Positions 26,299-36,257 are shown, numbered from the stretch's first letter. The stretch: 64,000 nt of DNA from MPNP01 sp965221445 (GCA_965221445.1 CBDCSF010000013.1:1550001-1614000), one strand, 5' to 3'. The notes: generated by a model not told the origin, from the letters alone. A program made the numbers and translations.

Positions 26299-26320
26299 CA
26301 CGATCAAGTGCTTGATCGTG
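26299..26320. repeat. 10-bp perfect palindrome arms
   Basis: CACGATCAAG-TG-CTTGATCGTG: two perfect 10-bp arms with a 2-bp centre. The motif TGATCGTG recurs once more at 26240-26247. This could be an operator dyad or a cruciform; the loop is too short for a normal RNA terminator. Confidence 0.5.
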
Positions 26321-26519
26321 GCATAGGCAAGAGGATATCAGTACCTATCCTCCAAATTGATTCATAGTGAATGCATCATACCACTTGCCAGACAATTCGA
26401 CAGACAATCTTAATTTTTTAACAAAAGACACTATTTATTTTGAACTTTTTTAACTTGGTCTAATCCCAGGAGTATTGTACCTGGGGCGGTACGCAGATGA
26501 TGAACAAGGATTTGGCTTT

Positions 26520-28958
26520 ATGAAATTTACGCTTGGATGGCTCAAGGATCACCTGGATACAGAGTGTAACATAGATGAAATCACCGAGGCCCTGACGGAC
26601 CTTGGCCTAGAGGTCGAAAATGTTGAAAATCCAGGAGAAAAGTTTCAGAACTTTACTGTCTGTAAGGTTAAGGAAGCAAAACAGCACCCGAACGCAGACC
26701 GACTCAAAGTTTGTACCCTTGAAGTTTGGCCTGAGGGTTCGGATGGAAAAACAGATTTTGTTCAGGTTGTTTGTGGAGCCCCCAATGCACGTACTGACTT
26801 GATTGGCATTTATGCTCCCTTGGGCTCCTTTATCCCCGGTACCGGTTTTGAATTAAAAAAAGGCGTTATCAGAGGAGTAGAAAGTTATGGCATGCTTTGT
26901 TCAGAACGGGAAATGCAACTCTCTGATGACCATGAGGGAATTATTGATTTACCACCAGATACGCCACTAGGGGCAAAATTTTCCGATGTTTATGATCTGA
27001 ATGATCCCGTGGTTGAAATAGCTGTAACACCCAACCGCCCTGATGCCCTTGGTATTAGAGGCATCGCGAGGGACTTGGCAGCAAGAGGTTTGGGCAAACT
27101 CAAGGACATTGAAATTACCAGGATTAGTGGTGAGTTTCCATCAACCATCGGCGTCAAAATTGATGAAGCAACAAAATTAAAAGGATGTCCACTATTCATG
27201 GGACGATTGATTAAGGGAGTGAAAAATGTTCCGTCCCCGTACTGGTTGCAGAAAAGATTGAAGGATATCGGTTTACGGCCAATATCGGCCTTGGTGGATA
27301 TTACCAACTATATTACCTATGAACATAACCGGCCTCTTCATGTGTTTGATGCCGACAAGGTCAAGGGAGATCTGAGAATCCATTTCTCAAAAGGGGAAGA
27401 CTGCATCACGGCTCTTGATGATGAAACCCATACCTTCTTGCCCGGCATGATGGTCATTTCCGATGACAAGGGACCAGAGAGTATCGCTGGTGTAATGGGT
27501 GGAAAAGATACTGGTTGTACCGAAAGCACGGTAAATGTATTTGTTGAGAGCGCCCTGTGGGACCCTGTCCTTATTGCCGAAACCGGTAGGAAATTGAAAA
27601 TTACGTCCGATGCCAGATACCGTTTTGAAAGAGGAGTAGATCCCGCTTTTACCCAAGATGGATTGGAGTTGGCAACCAGAATGATTATTGATCTTTGTGG
27701 TGGTGTACCATCGGAGGTCATTTATGATGGAGAATTTCCTGAAACGGATAGAACCCTTACTCTTCATACAAATCGTGTCGAAAAGTTAATTGGGATGACG
27801 GTTGATGTTGACAACCAGATTGACTTTCTGGAAAAGTTGGGGTTTGAACCCCAACTCGAAGGAGAATACATCAAAGCCCAGATTCCTTCATGGCGACCAG
27901 ATATTGGTGGATCAATTGACCTTGTGGAAGAGATTGGCAGAATGGCCTCCCTTACCAAACTACGGGGATCGCCCCTTCCACAACCAACAAGCAATATTAC
28001 CAAGTCTTCCTTGACACTCCTACAGAAAAGAGAGCAAATTACACGCCGGACCCTGGGAACATTGGGGTACAACGAGTGTGTAACCTATTCTTTCGTTGAT
28101 CGTCAATTGGCAGAATTTTTCCAGGGTAATTCTCCCCTTGTGGCTTTGGAAAATCCGATTTCCTCCGAAATGGATGTCATGCGCCCTGACCTATTGCCAG
28201 GATTGTTAAAGGCAGTGGTAAAAAATCAAGCGCGAGGAAACAATGATTTGGCACTGTTTGAAATCGGACCAATATTTTATGGCGCAAACCCGGAAGAACA
28301 GAATATCCAAGCGTGTGGTTTGATTGTCGGTTCGAAAGAGACCCTTTCTCCGCATTCACATGCAAGAGAGGTGGATATCTTTGATGCCAAGGCTGATATG
28401 GAATTGGTATTAAATGCCATAGGTAAGGGAACAAGGTTTCGGTTGGAAAGATATCAACACGCTGGTTTTCATCCCGTTAGAACTGGTGGGATTTTTCTGA
28501 GGCCCGGTGATCCTTTGGGTTGGTATGGAGAAATTCATCCAGGAATAAAAAGAAAACTAAAAATCAGCGGCAAGATTGTGTGCTTTTCTCTTCTGCTTGA
28601 TAAGATACCCTTTCCAAGGAAAGCCAAAATTACCCGTGAAGCCATCGATATCAATGATCTACAGCCCATTGAAAGGGACTTCTCATTCGTTGTGGCCAAT
28701 AACATTGAAGCTCAAGCCATTACCAGAGCAATCAATGGGTCGCCTTTTCGTAATCACATAGATTCCGTTCATATTTTTGATGAGTTTTCTGGACCACAAG
28801 CTGAAAAACAGTTTTCGAGTGGTAACAAATCCCTTGCCTTCAGGGTTAAATTTTATCCTCAAGAATCCAAGGATCAGGATAGCTTTATCACCCAACTAAC
28901 CAAGGATATTGAGCAACGGGTTACAAAAGTAACCAAAGGGGTGTTACGACAACTTTAG
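26520..28958 (+). CDS. pheT: Phenylalanine-tRNA ligase beta subunit
   Basis: 812 residues from ATG 26520 (MKFTLGWLKDHLDT), preceded by AAGGA; this matches family N-termini better than the TTG 45 bp upstream. Domains in order: tRNA-binding OB fold (about 40-150), B3/B4 editing domain (NRPLHVFDADK, ESIAGVMGGKDTGC), B5 domain, catalytic-like core and C-terminal ferredoxin-like anticodon-binding domain (LQPIERDFSFVV). The alpha subunit gene pheS, usually immediately upstream, is not here, so the two are unlinked. Its 3' end overlaps the convergent recF stop by 4 bp. Confidence 0.96.
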   Translation: MKFTLGWLKDHLDTECNIDEITEALTDLGLEVENVENPGEKFQNFTVCKVKEAKQHPNADRLKVCTLEVWPEGSDGKTDFVQVVCGAPNARTDLIGIYAPLGSFIPGTGFELKKGVIRGVESYGMLCSEREMQLSDDHEGIIDLPPDTPLGAKFSDVYDLNDPVVEIAVTPNRPDALGIRGIARDLAARGLGKLKDIEITRISGEFPSTIGVKIDEATKLKGCPLFMGRLIKGVKNVPSPYWLQKRLKDIGLRPISALVDITNYITYEHNRPLHVFDADKVKGDLRIHFSKGEDCITALDDETHTFLPGMMVISDDKGPESIAGVMGGKDTGCTESTVNVFVESALWDPVLIAETGRKLKITSDARYRFERGVDPAFTQDGLELATRMIIDLCGGVPSEVIYDGEFPETDRTLTLHTNRVEKLIGMTVDVDNQIDFLEKLGFEPQLEGEYIKAQIPSWRPDIGGSIDLVEEIGRMASLTKLRGSPLPQPTSNITKSSLTLLQKREQITRRTLGTLGYNECVTYSFVDRQLAEFFQGNSPLVALENPISSEMDVMRPDLLPGLLKAVVKNQARGNNDLALFEIGPIFYGANPEEQNIQACGLIVGSKETLSPHSHAREVDIFDAKADMELVLNAIGKGTRFRLERYQHAGFHPVRTGGIFLRPGDPLGWYGEIHPGIKRKLKISGKIVCFSLLLDKIPFPRKAKITREAIDINDLQPIERDFSFVVANNIEAQAITRAINGSPFRNHIDSVHIFDEFSGPQAEKQFSSGNKSLAFRVKFYPQESKDQDSFITQLTKDIEQRVTKVTKGVLRQL

Positions 28959-30079
28959 TTGTTGGAATCCGAATTAACCCAATTCGATTGTAGATCGGAA
29001 GTGTTGATGAAATAAGTATCTGAATCCAGATCAGAAAATAAGTCTGCTTCTGTCCCGGTCATAAATATTTGAGATTGCAGATTTAAAATTTCAGAAATTA
29101 GTACTGCTCTGTGTCTTGGGTCAAGATGAGCTACCACCTCATCAAAAAGGAGTATGGGTGGTTTTCCAAAGGTTTCAGCCAAAGCACGTGCATTGCCGAT
29201 GATAATAGAAAGAAGTATTAACTTCTGTTCCCCTGTGGAACAGGATTGGGCCGGACGGTCATTAATTGAGTGGGTAACAATCAAGTCAGCCTTATGTGGC
29301 CCCTCTATTGTTTTCCCAATAACTATATCTCTGCTTCTTTTGGTTTGCCACCATTCTTTCAAGATGTCTTCACTGGTCATATCCAGAACTTGTTCACTGG
29401 ATTTTGTGTGAACAAGGTTCATATTTGCTGCTGGGAAATATGATGAGTTTAATGATTGATAATGATTGAGATGATCCAGAGTTGTCAGACGATTGGAGGT
29501 GATTTGCGTTGCTAAACTAGCCATCTGGGCTTCAACAGCATTGAACCAGGAGCTTTCATTACTCCTTTCCCTGAGTAAGAGATTTCTTTCCCGCAAAGCT
29601 TTGGTATATTTGTTTATCAAGGTAGGATGATTCGGAAAAAAACCCATGGCCAGCCGATCAAGAAACCTTCTGCGTCCTTCAGGTCCCTCCACCCAAAGGC
29701 GATCCAATAAAGGGGTAATCCAGATGATCTTGAGTATTTTGTTTAGTTCAACTTGGCGAGTAGGCTTGTCATTAATCAGAACCTTTCTTGTCTTCTCATC
29801 GCCCAGACTGGTTTCCAACCATAAAATTTCGGTGGGATTAGCTTCAATCTCTGCGGTTACTTTCCATACACATGGAATGCCATTAGGTCTGTGGTCAATT
29901 GATTGAGCTCCCCTTAACCCCCGACCGGGTGAGAAGAGCGATAACGCCTCCAGTATCGTTGTCTTTCCTGAACCATTTTTTCCCACCAGTACCACGACCT
30001 GCTTAAGGTCAGCAATATCAAGGCTCCTGAAACAGCGAAAGTTTCTTAAACCTAACTTGGAGATATTAAATGGAGGCAA
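28955..30079 (-). CDS. recF: DNA replication and repair protein RecF
   Basis: 374 residues, TTG start. Walker A is VGKNGSGKTTILEALSLFSPGRGLR (split: VGKNGSGKTT then ILEALS, residues about 32-48), signature STGEQKLILLSIIIGNAR, and Walker B PPILLFDEVVAHLDPRHR. It is an SMC-like ATPase that loads RecA at single-stranded gaps with RecO/RecR. It follows dnaN in the conserved dnaA-dnaN-recF order, 60 bp downstream. The stop overlaps the convergent pheT stop. Confidence 0.95.
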   Translation of the reverse strand: MPPFNISKLGLRNFRCFRSLDIADLKQVVVLVGKNGSGKTTILEALSLFSPGRGLRGAQSIDHRPNGIPCVWKVTAEIEANPTEILWLETSLGDEKTRKVLINDKPTRQVELNKILKIIWITPLLDRLWVEGPEGRRRFLDRLAMGFFPNHPTLINKYTKALRERNLLLRERSNESSWFNAVEAQMASLATQITSNRLTTLDHLNHYQSLNSSYFPAANMNLVHTKSSEQVLDMTSEDILKEWWQTKRSRDIVIGKTIEGPHKADLIVTHSINDRPAQSCSTGEQKLILLSIIIGNARALAETFGKPPILLFDEVVAHLDPRHRAVLISEILNLQSQIFMTGTEADLFSDLDSDTYFINTSDLQSNWVNSDSNN

Positions 30080-30139
30080 ATCTGGTTAATTATTTCAGCG
30101 GCATTACAAACACAAAATGGGTAATTATACTCAAAGGCC

Positions 30140-31255
30140 TCAAACTGTCTGGGGCATAATTACAAACAAGGCGTTCTCATCCCCCTCTTTCCGTAATTTG
30201 ATGGCACTGGTACCATCATTGATGGTAAATACTGCAATACCACTCCCCAATACTTCCAGCGGTGCTGTCAGATGGTTTGCAACAAACTTCATAACAAGCG
30301 TTTCACCGGGATAGGTTACCGGTATTTCAGTCTCGGCAATTCCCCTACCCATGGAGGTTACTTTCAGCTTCATCTTGTCATGGGTCAAGGTAAAGACAAC
30401 TACCTCATTTGGGTCCGTGGAAACTGTGAGGACCTTCCTCAGTGCTTGTACCAATTCATCAATTTCCAATGACATGATGAGGTTGGTGTCCTGGGGGATT
30501 AGCCTGTGATAAACGGGAAAATCGCCGCTGATCAAGAGAGAAGTGAACTGCTTGCCATTACTGATAAAACGAATTTTCTGTTCCGTATAATGGACAGTAA
30601 TATTGCCCTTCTTTTCAAAATACCGAGTCAGGGTGTTTACTGCCTTTTCGGGGATAATTACACCTTTGAACTCACCCATATTCTCAGGTTTCGGTGCAGA
30701 ATAGAGGGCCATTTTAAACCCGTCTGTAGCTACGGCGTCTAGGCATTCCTCTTCCTTTTTCTTGGCGATATTCAAGAATACGCCCTTTAAATATTTCCTT
30801 TGATCCTCTCTAGAAATGGCAAATTTCGTTGTATCAAGCAACTTCAGAAGGGTTAAAGCTTCAATACTGAATGAGCCATCAAATTCTTCATTGGCCAATA
30901 TCGGAAAGTCTTCGGAAGGGAGCGTTTGTAATTCATAATTGGAAGTACCGGAAGTGACTGTAAGTTTCAACTTCACCGGATCAAATTCGAGATTACAGGT
31001 TTCGTCTTTATCAAGAGCTTTGGCGATTTGAGCCAGCGTCTTGGCAGAAACGGTTATCGCCCCCTCATGCTCAGCTAAAATGGGGACAGTCACTTGAAAC
31101 TCGCAGGTTCTGTCAGTGGTGGTGAATCGAGCAGTAGAAGCGCCCACCTCAATAAGCACAAAAGAATCTATAGGGGACACATTACTCTGCACAGTTATTG
31201 ACTGAACCTGGCTTGCTACCCGGTCCAATAAATCTACCCCCATACTAAATTTCAT
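30140..31255 (-). CDS. dnaN: DNA polymerase III beta sliding clamp
   Basis: 371 residues, standard length, with three tandem clamp domains. The N-terminus MKFSMGVDLLDRVASQVQSI and the C-terminus (SGIAVFTINDGT...ALFVIMPQTV) match family ends, where the P/M-x-R/Q-x hydrophobic end usually reads MPMRL; here it reads MPQTV. The clamp tethers polymerase III to DNA. It lies 49 bp after dnaA and before recF. Confidence 0.95.
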   Translation of the reverse strand: MKFSMGVDLLDRVASQVQSITVQSNVSPIDSFVLIEVGASTARFTTTDRTCEFQVTVPILAEHEGAITVSAKTLAQIAKALDKDETCNLEFDPVKLKLTVTSGTSNYELQTLPSEDFPILANEEFDGSFSIEALTLLKLLDTTKFAISREDQRKYLKGVFLNIAKKKEEECLDAVATDGFKMALYSAPKPENMGEFKGVIIPEKAVNTLTRYFEKKGNITVHYTEQKIRFISNGKQFTSLLISGDFPVYHRLIPQDTNLIMSLEIDELVQALRKVLTVSTDPNEVVVFTLTHDKMKLKVTSMGRGIAETEIPVTYPGETLVMKFVANHLTAPLEVLGSGIAVFTINDGTSAIKLRKEGDENALFVIMPQTV

Positions 31256-31304
31256 CTTTTCGTTCTCCAGCTGTTAAATCATCATTGCCTATAAATAATG
31301 ATTT

Positions 31305-32651
31305 TTAACCCTGTAACAATGCCCTCCGAATTTTTCTGAGGGAATATTCCAAATCCTTATCCCTCTTCATTAACGATTCTATCTTGTTTATTGAATGAAT
31401 TATTGTGGTACGGTCCCTGTCGAAACAAGATCCAATATGTGGCAGTGATTTGGAGGTCAGTTCATTTGCCAGGAAAATACCAATCTGTCTGGCTCTTACA
31501 ACGTTGCGAACTCGCTTTGGACCCGTAAGATCAGATAACTCCAAACCATGATATTCTGCAACGGCATTCATAATCTCTTCAACTGTAAGTGGTTTGGTAA
31601 ACTTGACCAGGTCCGTGATGGCTTCCTCGGCCAGTTCCATAGAAATCATTTGGCAATTCATGTAGCCAGCTGTAACTATTAACCTTTGTAACGCTCCTTC
31701 CATTTTTCTTATATCACCAGTTATGTTTTCAGCAATATACTCTAGTACCTCCTTTTCAAAGTGCAGATCAATATTGCTTCTCCTTTGATCTGCCAATTTC
31801 TGTTTCAAAATCCTTAAACGAAGGTCAAAATCTGGGGGATCAAGTTTTTCAACAAATCCATGCTGCAAACGGGATTTGATTCTTGGACCAAATTCATCCA
31901 TATCAGCTACGGGATTCAAACCGGTTGCAACAACAAGCTTACCCTCACTGAGAAAAGTACTGAGGGTTAAATCCAATTCCTGGGTTGTTCCCTTTTTACC
32001 AAGAATGAGCTGGATGTCATCAACGAATAGAGCATCCACCGATCGAATTCGGTCCCTGAATTCCAACAGCTTGCCATGTGTACTTGCAGCAACATAATAA
32101 TCAGAAAAATGCTGACCCGTAAGAAGGCAGTACTTAAAATTCGGATTTTTTGACAATTTCATCCAGAAGACCGCATGGAGGAGATGTGTTTTGCCCAATC
32201 CCACATTGCCATGAAGGTACAGTGAATTAAAATTGCCCTCTTGATCATTGGCAATTTGCCAAGAAGCTATATGTGCCTTGCCGTTCGCTTCGCCAACAAC
32301 GAATCTTTCAAATGTATAACGTTTATCGGGTTTCAAACCACTTTTGTTTTTAGTTCCTGGGTTTATTCTGCCAGGGGTATCCCTAAATTTTTGATGGGGA
32401 CCATTTGGAGGCAGAACCTGATACTTCACGGACGTTACACCTCTTCCTACAATCCGGAAACAATCAATTATTTCCTGACCAAAATTTTCGGTGATATATT
32501 CGCCGGTAAAGCGGCTTGGAACAGAAAGTATTACCCTACCTCCGTCGATGGAAATGAGTTTTATATCTTCAATCCAGTTATTAAATACATTCAAGCCCAA
32601 AGAGACCTTGAGTTTAGCCCTGACGTTTTCCCAAACTTCCTGCACCAACAC
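31305..32651 (-). CDS. dnaA: Chromosomal replication initiator DnaA
   Basis: 448 residues, GTG start (VLVQEVWENV). Domain I is at 1-80 and a short linker precedes the AAA+ core: Walker A GNVGLGKTHLLHA at about residues 143-155 and Walker B VDALFVDDIQL. The C-terminal DNA-binding domain has the DnaA signature HIGSCFDRDRTTIIHSINKI (about 397-417). It initiates replication at oriC. The first gene of dnaA-dnaN-recF; a rhodanese gene lies between it and rpsT. GGAAGGA lies 5' of the GTG. Confidence 0.97.
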   Translation of the reverse strand: MLVQEVWENVRAKLKVSLGLNVFNNWIEDIKLISIDGGRVILSVPSRFTGEYITENFGQEIIDCFRIVGRGVTSVKYQVLPPNGPHQKFRDTPGRINPGTKNKSGLKPDKRYTFERFVVGEANGKAHIASWQIANDQEGNFNSLYLHGNVGLGKTHLLHAVFWMKLSKNPNFKYCLLTGQHFSDYYVAASTHGKLLEFRDRIRSVDALFVDDIQLILGKKGTTQELDLTLSTFLSEGKLVVATGLNPVADMDEFGPRIKSRLQHGFVEKLDPPDFDLRLRILKQKLADQRRSNIDLHFEKEVLEYIAENITGDIRKMEGALQRLIVTAGYMNCQMISMELAEEAITDLVKFTKPLTVEEIMNAVAEYHGLELSDLTGPKRVRNVVRARQIGIFLANELTSKSLPHIGSCFDRDRTTIIHSINKIESLMKRDKDLEYSLRKIRRALLQG

Positions 32652-32677
32652 CTATAGTCCTTCCTGGATACTTAACC

Positions 32678-33127
32678 TTAGGATTGTTTCCATGGTAACC
32701 CCTTTATTTTCCATCCATTAACCGTTCCTCGATGTCCTTCTTGATTTAGAACACCCTCAAAACCCTCGGAAACGTTTATGCATTTCACTTTTTTTCCCTG
32801 TCGGGATAATTCCTTTTCAATAAAAATTGCCGCGCTCCTGGATCTGGATCCTGATCGACAGATAAAATATAACGTTGAAGGAATTTCACCCTGGAAGCGA
32901 TCTTCCACCTGGTGAAAAAAATCCCGATTGATTTGCATGGAAGGAAACGTCAACCATTCAACCATTACTTGCTTACGCCCCAATTCCGTTAAGTCTGGTA
33001 CACCGACAAAAGCCCACTCAGACTGGGTTCGGACATCAATCAAGGCAGATTCTGGATTATTTGTAAGACCCTTCCAAACTGTAACTGGATCCTGATCAAT
33101 TCCTTCCTTATTTGGCAATTCAACCAT
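32678..33127 (-). CDS. Rhodanese-like sulfurtransferase
   Basis: 149 residues, a single rhodanese domain. ALIDVRTQSEWAFVGVPDL is the typical N-terminal block and FICRSGSRSRSA carries the active-site Cys90 followed by the anion-binding loop; the C-terminus GWKIKGLPWKQS is the usual end. It moves sulfane sulfur, but the acceptor is unknown. It is 26 bp upstream of dnaA on the same strand and may share its transcript, an unusual insertion between rpsT and dnaA. Confidence 0.85.
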   Translation of the reverse strand: MVELPNKEGIDQDPVTVWKGLTNNPESALIDVRTQSEWAFVGVPDLTELGRKQVMVEWLTFPSMQINRDFFHQVEDRFQGEIPSTLYFICRSGSRSRSAAIFIEKELSRQGKKVKCINVSEGFEGVLNQEGHRGTVNGWKIKGLPWKQS

Positions 33128-33535
33128 GAAAATTCTTATCCTTATTTGGGTTCAAATTCTAATGATAAAAACCCAACAAAGTAAAACGCTTTCTCAACTT
33201 TTTGACATAAAAATTTCATATTTGATAAATTCAAGAACACCGTTTTCTTTTATAAATGGGAACTAAGAACTGTTTTCTTCAACCAATAAGATTTCTGCAA
33301 AAAAAATTGTCCAGAATTTATCCATTAACAGTTTATTTTTGTCAGGAATTATGATCCGCTATAATTGAACCCCCAGAGAATAGGGAGACTCAGGCATTTC
33401 GACATGTGATTCTCAAATTTGAAAAGTTGCCAACCTTTCAAACCGAATCACCCACCAAAGAAAATGGAGGGATTTCTCTAAAGAAATTTTGAGGGAAACT
33501 TTTGGCTGAATTTAAATTAGGTGCGTTCGACTAAA
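33128..33535. other. AT-rich gap between rpsT and rhodanese-dnaA; possible origin region
   Basis: 408 bp without an ORF, strongly AT-rich at 33170-33350. One near match to a DnaA box (TTATCCATT at 33318-33326, two mismatches) was found, so I cannot call oriC. Position next to dnaA makes it worth checking. It must hold the promoter for rhodanese-dnaA and the rpsT transcript end. Confidence 0.35.
33339..33365 (+). promoter_or_regulatory. Promoter-like sequence pointing away from dnaA
   Basis: TTGTCA (33339-33344), 15-bp spacer, TATAAT (33360-33365). The -10 is a perfect consensus, the spacer is short. It reads on the + strand, towards the 3' end of rpsT, with no gene downstream, so it could drive a small RNA or be chance in AT-rich DNA. 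Confidence 0.3.
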
Positions 33536-33802
33536 TTAAGCGGCAAGAAGCTTTACCTTCCGTGAAAGCCTAGAAACTTTTCGACTTCCTGTGTTTTTGT
33601 GCATAATTCCCTTTGACACGCTACGCATAATTTCGCTTTGAGCCTGTCGCAAGGCAACTCTAGCTTCCTCATAATTCCCCTCGGCAACTGCCTCTTCAAC
33701 TTTTCTGATAAAAGTTCTTACCCTCATAATACGGGAATGGTTCACCTTGAAGCGAGCCTCGGATTGTCGAGCTCTTTTTTTTGCTTGACGAGAGTTGGCC
33801 AT
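33536..33802 (-). CDS. rpsT: 30S ribosomal protein S20
   Basis: 88 residues, standard length and composition: MANSRQAKKRARQSEARFKV is the hallmark basic N-terminus, SEIMRSVSKGIMHKNTGSRK lies in the middle and RLSRKVKLLAA at the end. It binds 16S rRNA early in 30S assembly. The position upstream of dnaA is conserved in Alphaproteobacteria. Confidence 0.96.
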   Translation of the reverse strand: MANSRQAKKRARQSEARFKVNHSRIMRVRTFIRKVEEAVAEGNYEEARVALRQAQSEIMRSVSKGIMHKNTGSRKVSRLSRKVKLLAA

Positions 33803-33962
33803 AGTTTTTTACCTTTTACTGTTTGCTGGTGAGGTATTGATTTGTAGAAACAAAATTAAATTTCAAGTGTTCCCGATGACTGGCTGGTGAGTAATATCGG
33901 ATTCGGCCATATTTGTAACTTAAATCTGACCTGCTTACTGCCTGGGTTGCGATCCCTAGGGA

Positions 33963-36257
33963 TTAGATCTGGTTTGATTTTTTTGTATCCAATGCCATCA
34001 AAAGAGGGGGTAGAAGAAGAAAATCGGCTAGAAAGGCAAACCAGATCGTTAACATGACTAAAAGGCCAAGGGCCCAGCTCACTTCAAAACCCGAAGTTGC
34101 AAATACCAGAAATCCCGAAGCCAAAACCAGAGAAGTTGTCCAAAGAGCATGTCCAACATTCCTGAACGTGACACGAATGGCATCTTCGGGGCTGTTGTTT
34201 TCACGTCTCGCTTTGAGATAACTGGTCAGGAAATGTATCGTATCATCTACGATAATACCAAAGGCAAATGCCGTCATAACGGAGCCGGCAAGGCCAACTC
34301 TACCGACAAGATATCCCCACAATCCCAAACTCAAAATAGCGGGTATGAAATTTGGAATCAAGCTTATCAAACCGATTCTAAGGCTCCGGAACACTAAAAT
34401 CAGTATCAGGGATATGAGTGCCATGGCAATGATGGTTCCACTGAGCATACTTTTGATATTGCGTTGAGATAAATGAGCAAAGACAATACTGACCCCAGAC
34501 GCTTCCGTTGTCAGTTCAGGTGCATTGGTATTCATCCAGTTTTGGGCACGGGTATCCAGGGCTTGTTGCTGGCTTGCTGTCAACGTACTGAGTGAAACGG
34601 TCATTCTGGTGGATGATTTACTGACATCAATCCTATTGTTCAGATCTCTTCCAAAGGGGAGAGATAATTCATAAAGTAGCAGGTATTGTGCTGCAAGTTC
34701 TGAGGAATCTGGTAACCTGAAGAAAGACGGGGCATCTCCATTCATATTTTTGTTCAACCGTTTCATTATGTCGGTGAAGGCCTGTACATGCAGTACTTCC
34801 GGCTGTTCCCTGAACCATTCGGCAAACTGCTCGACCTCCTGCAGGTATTCAGGATCGGAAATTCCATTTGCACTGCCAGAATCCAGAGAATATTCCAAGG
34901 TCAGGATACCTGTCAGATTATCGGCCACAAAGTCTGTATCTTGCCGAAATTGATAGCGCTTATCAAAATATTTCAACCAGTTATCCGTTAACTCAAGTTG
35001 TAAAATTCCACTGGCCAGGAATACCGTGACAATCGAAGTAATGGTCAGAAGGATTTTGCGCCGTGCTATAACCAAGGAACTGAATCGGTCAAAAAATACC
35101 GATGATAGGCTACGTCTTTGATGGGACCGTAGGGGTAATAATGAAACAAGGGCCGGTAGCAAGGTCAGTGAAAACACGAAGGTCCAGAACACGCCAAAGG
35201 CAACAAGATTGCCAAGAACACGGAAAGGGGGTGAATCTGAGGCATTCAGACTTAGGAATCCAATCATCGTGGTCACCGTTGTGAGGAAAATTGGCCAGAT
35301 ATTGGCACGTACCGCTTCTGCAACCGCCGTTTTCCTGTCAATACCCTGCCCCAACCTGGCGAGAGTCGCTTCCACTATATGCACTGAATGCGCTACTGCT
35401 ACAGTCATTACAATAATCGGCACACCTGCATTGGCTGGATTGAACACCACACCTAGCCATCCAGCGAAGCCCATCACCATATTCACAGAAAAAATAACAA
35501 CTGCCAAGAGGGCCGCCATTCCCCAAACGGAACGCAACAAAATTGTGGAAATCACCGCAATGACCAACAGAACAATTGGAATTAATGTTTGAAGGTCGTC
35601 ATTTGTTGCATCGGAGAATGCACGGTTGAGAGGAATTTCGCCCGTAAGATAGTAATTGATATCTGGATTGTCTGCCCGTGCTTGTTCAAGCATTCCCCCA
35701 ATGTAATCTGTTATTTCGAATACCGCTGTATCTGAATTTCCCTCCGGTAAAGAATAATTGATTACCAATCCGGCTACACTACCATCCCGTGATACAAGCC
35801 GGCCAACAACATCATTATCGTTCAGGGCAATGTCCTTTACCCTAGATACCTCATCATCCGACAACGAAGGTGCATCAATGACGAGTTGTTCGACAATAAG
35901 TTCGTCACCACTTGCCCAACTGTGGAGATAGTTTGTTAGTGAATCAACTCTAGTTGAATAAGGTACCTGCCAAGCTGAATCGGTAAGTATCTCTACCGCT
36001 GACAACACTTCTCGCTGGAATACAGATGTATTCCGAGGTTCTATGGCTATGATGCTGCTTTCGGACTTGCCATAAATATTTTCCAACTCATCCAACAGAG
36101 CAACTTGTGGATTATCGTCATCAAAAAGACTTCGGTAATCATTGGTAACACCAAAAAAGCCGATACCTACCGATATCGTGAGCATGACTATTGTAGTAAT
36201 AACAATTACCAGCCATCGATAGCGGATTATGAAGTCGGGAAATTTGTCTAAATTCAT
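33963..36257 (-). CDS. MMPL/RND-family exporter
   Basis: 764 residues with the RND-lipid-transporter layout: one N-terminal membrane helix (WLVIVITTIVMLTISVGIGF), a periplasmic loop of about 170 residues, five helices (about 220-370), a second helix-loop-helix repeat, and five final helices. The proton-relay region of the second half reads GIIVDDTIHFL, with paired Asp. Family members export hydrophobic lipids such as hopanoids and siderophore lipids. It is the last gene of a five-gene run with a LolA-like protein, an outer-membrane barrel, a squalene/phytoene synthase and an isoprenoid-type oxygenase, so the cargo is probably an isoprenoid lipid (inference). Confidence 0.85.
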   Translation of the reverse strand: MNLDKFPDFIIRYRWLVIVITTIVMLTISVGIGFFGVTNDYRSLFDDDNPQVALLDELENIYGKSESSIIAIEPRNTSVFQREVLSAVEILTDSAWQVPYSTRVDSLTNYLHSWASGDELIVEQLVIDAPSLSDDEVSRVKDIALNDNDVVGRLVSRDGSVAGLVINYSLPEGNSDTAVFEITDYIGGMLEQARADNPDINYYLTGEIPLNRAFSDATNDDLQTLIPIVLLVIAVISTILLRSVWGMAALLAVVIFSVNMVMGFAGWLGVVFNPANAGVPIIVMTVAVAHSVHIVEATLARLGQGIDRKTAVAEAVRANIWPIFLTTVTTMIGFLSLNASDSPPFRVLGNLVAFGVFWTFVFSLTLLPALVSLLPLRSHQRRSLSSVFFDRFSSLVIARRKILLTITSIVTVFLASGILQLELTDNWLKYFDKRYQFRQDTDFVADNLTGILTLEYSLDSGSANGISDPEYLQEVEQFAEWFREQPEVLHVQAFTDIMKRLNKNMNGDAPSFFRLPDSSELAAQYLLLYELSLPFGRDLNNRIDVSKSSTRMTVSLSTLTASQQQALDTRAQNWMNTNAPELTTEASGVSIVFAHLSQRNIKSMLSGTIIAMALISLILILVFRSLRIGLISLIPNFIPAILSLGLWGYLVGRVGLAGSVMTAFAFGIIVDDTIHFLTSYLKARRENNSPEDAIRVTFRNVGHALWTTSLVLASGFLVFATSGFEVSWALGLLVMLTIWFAFLADFLLLPPLLMALDTKKSNQI

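Larger units (their letters stand above)
26031..26519. other. Intergenic region upstream of pyk and pheT, rich in inverted repeats
   Basis: About 490 bp with no supportable gene. It carries a 115-bp element with 13-bp perfect terminal inverted repeats (26178-26292) and, just beyond it, a near-perfect hairpin (26299-26320). Promoters for both divergent genes must lie here. A translation in frame with pheT begins at TTG 26475 but is not needed. Confidence 0.5.

Noticed and set aside
33128..33535. Calling oriC
   Set aside because: Only one degenerate DnaA-box-like sequence was found; GC skew could not be computed.
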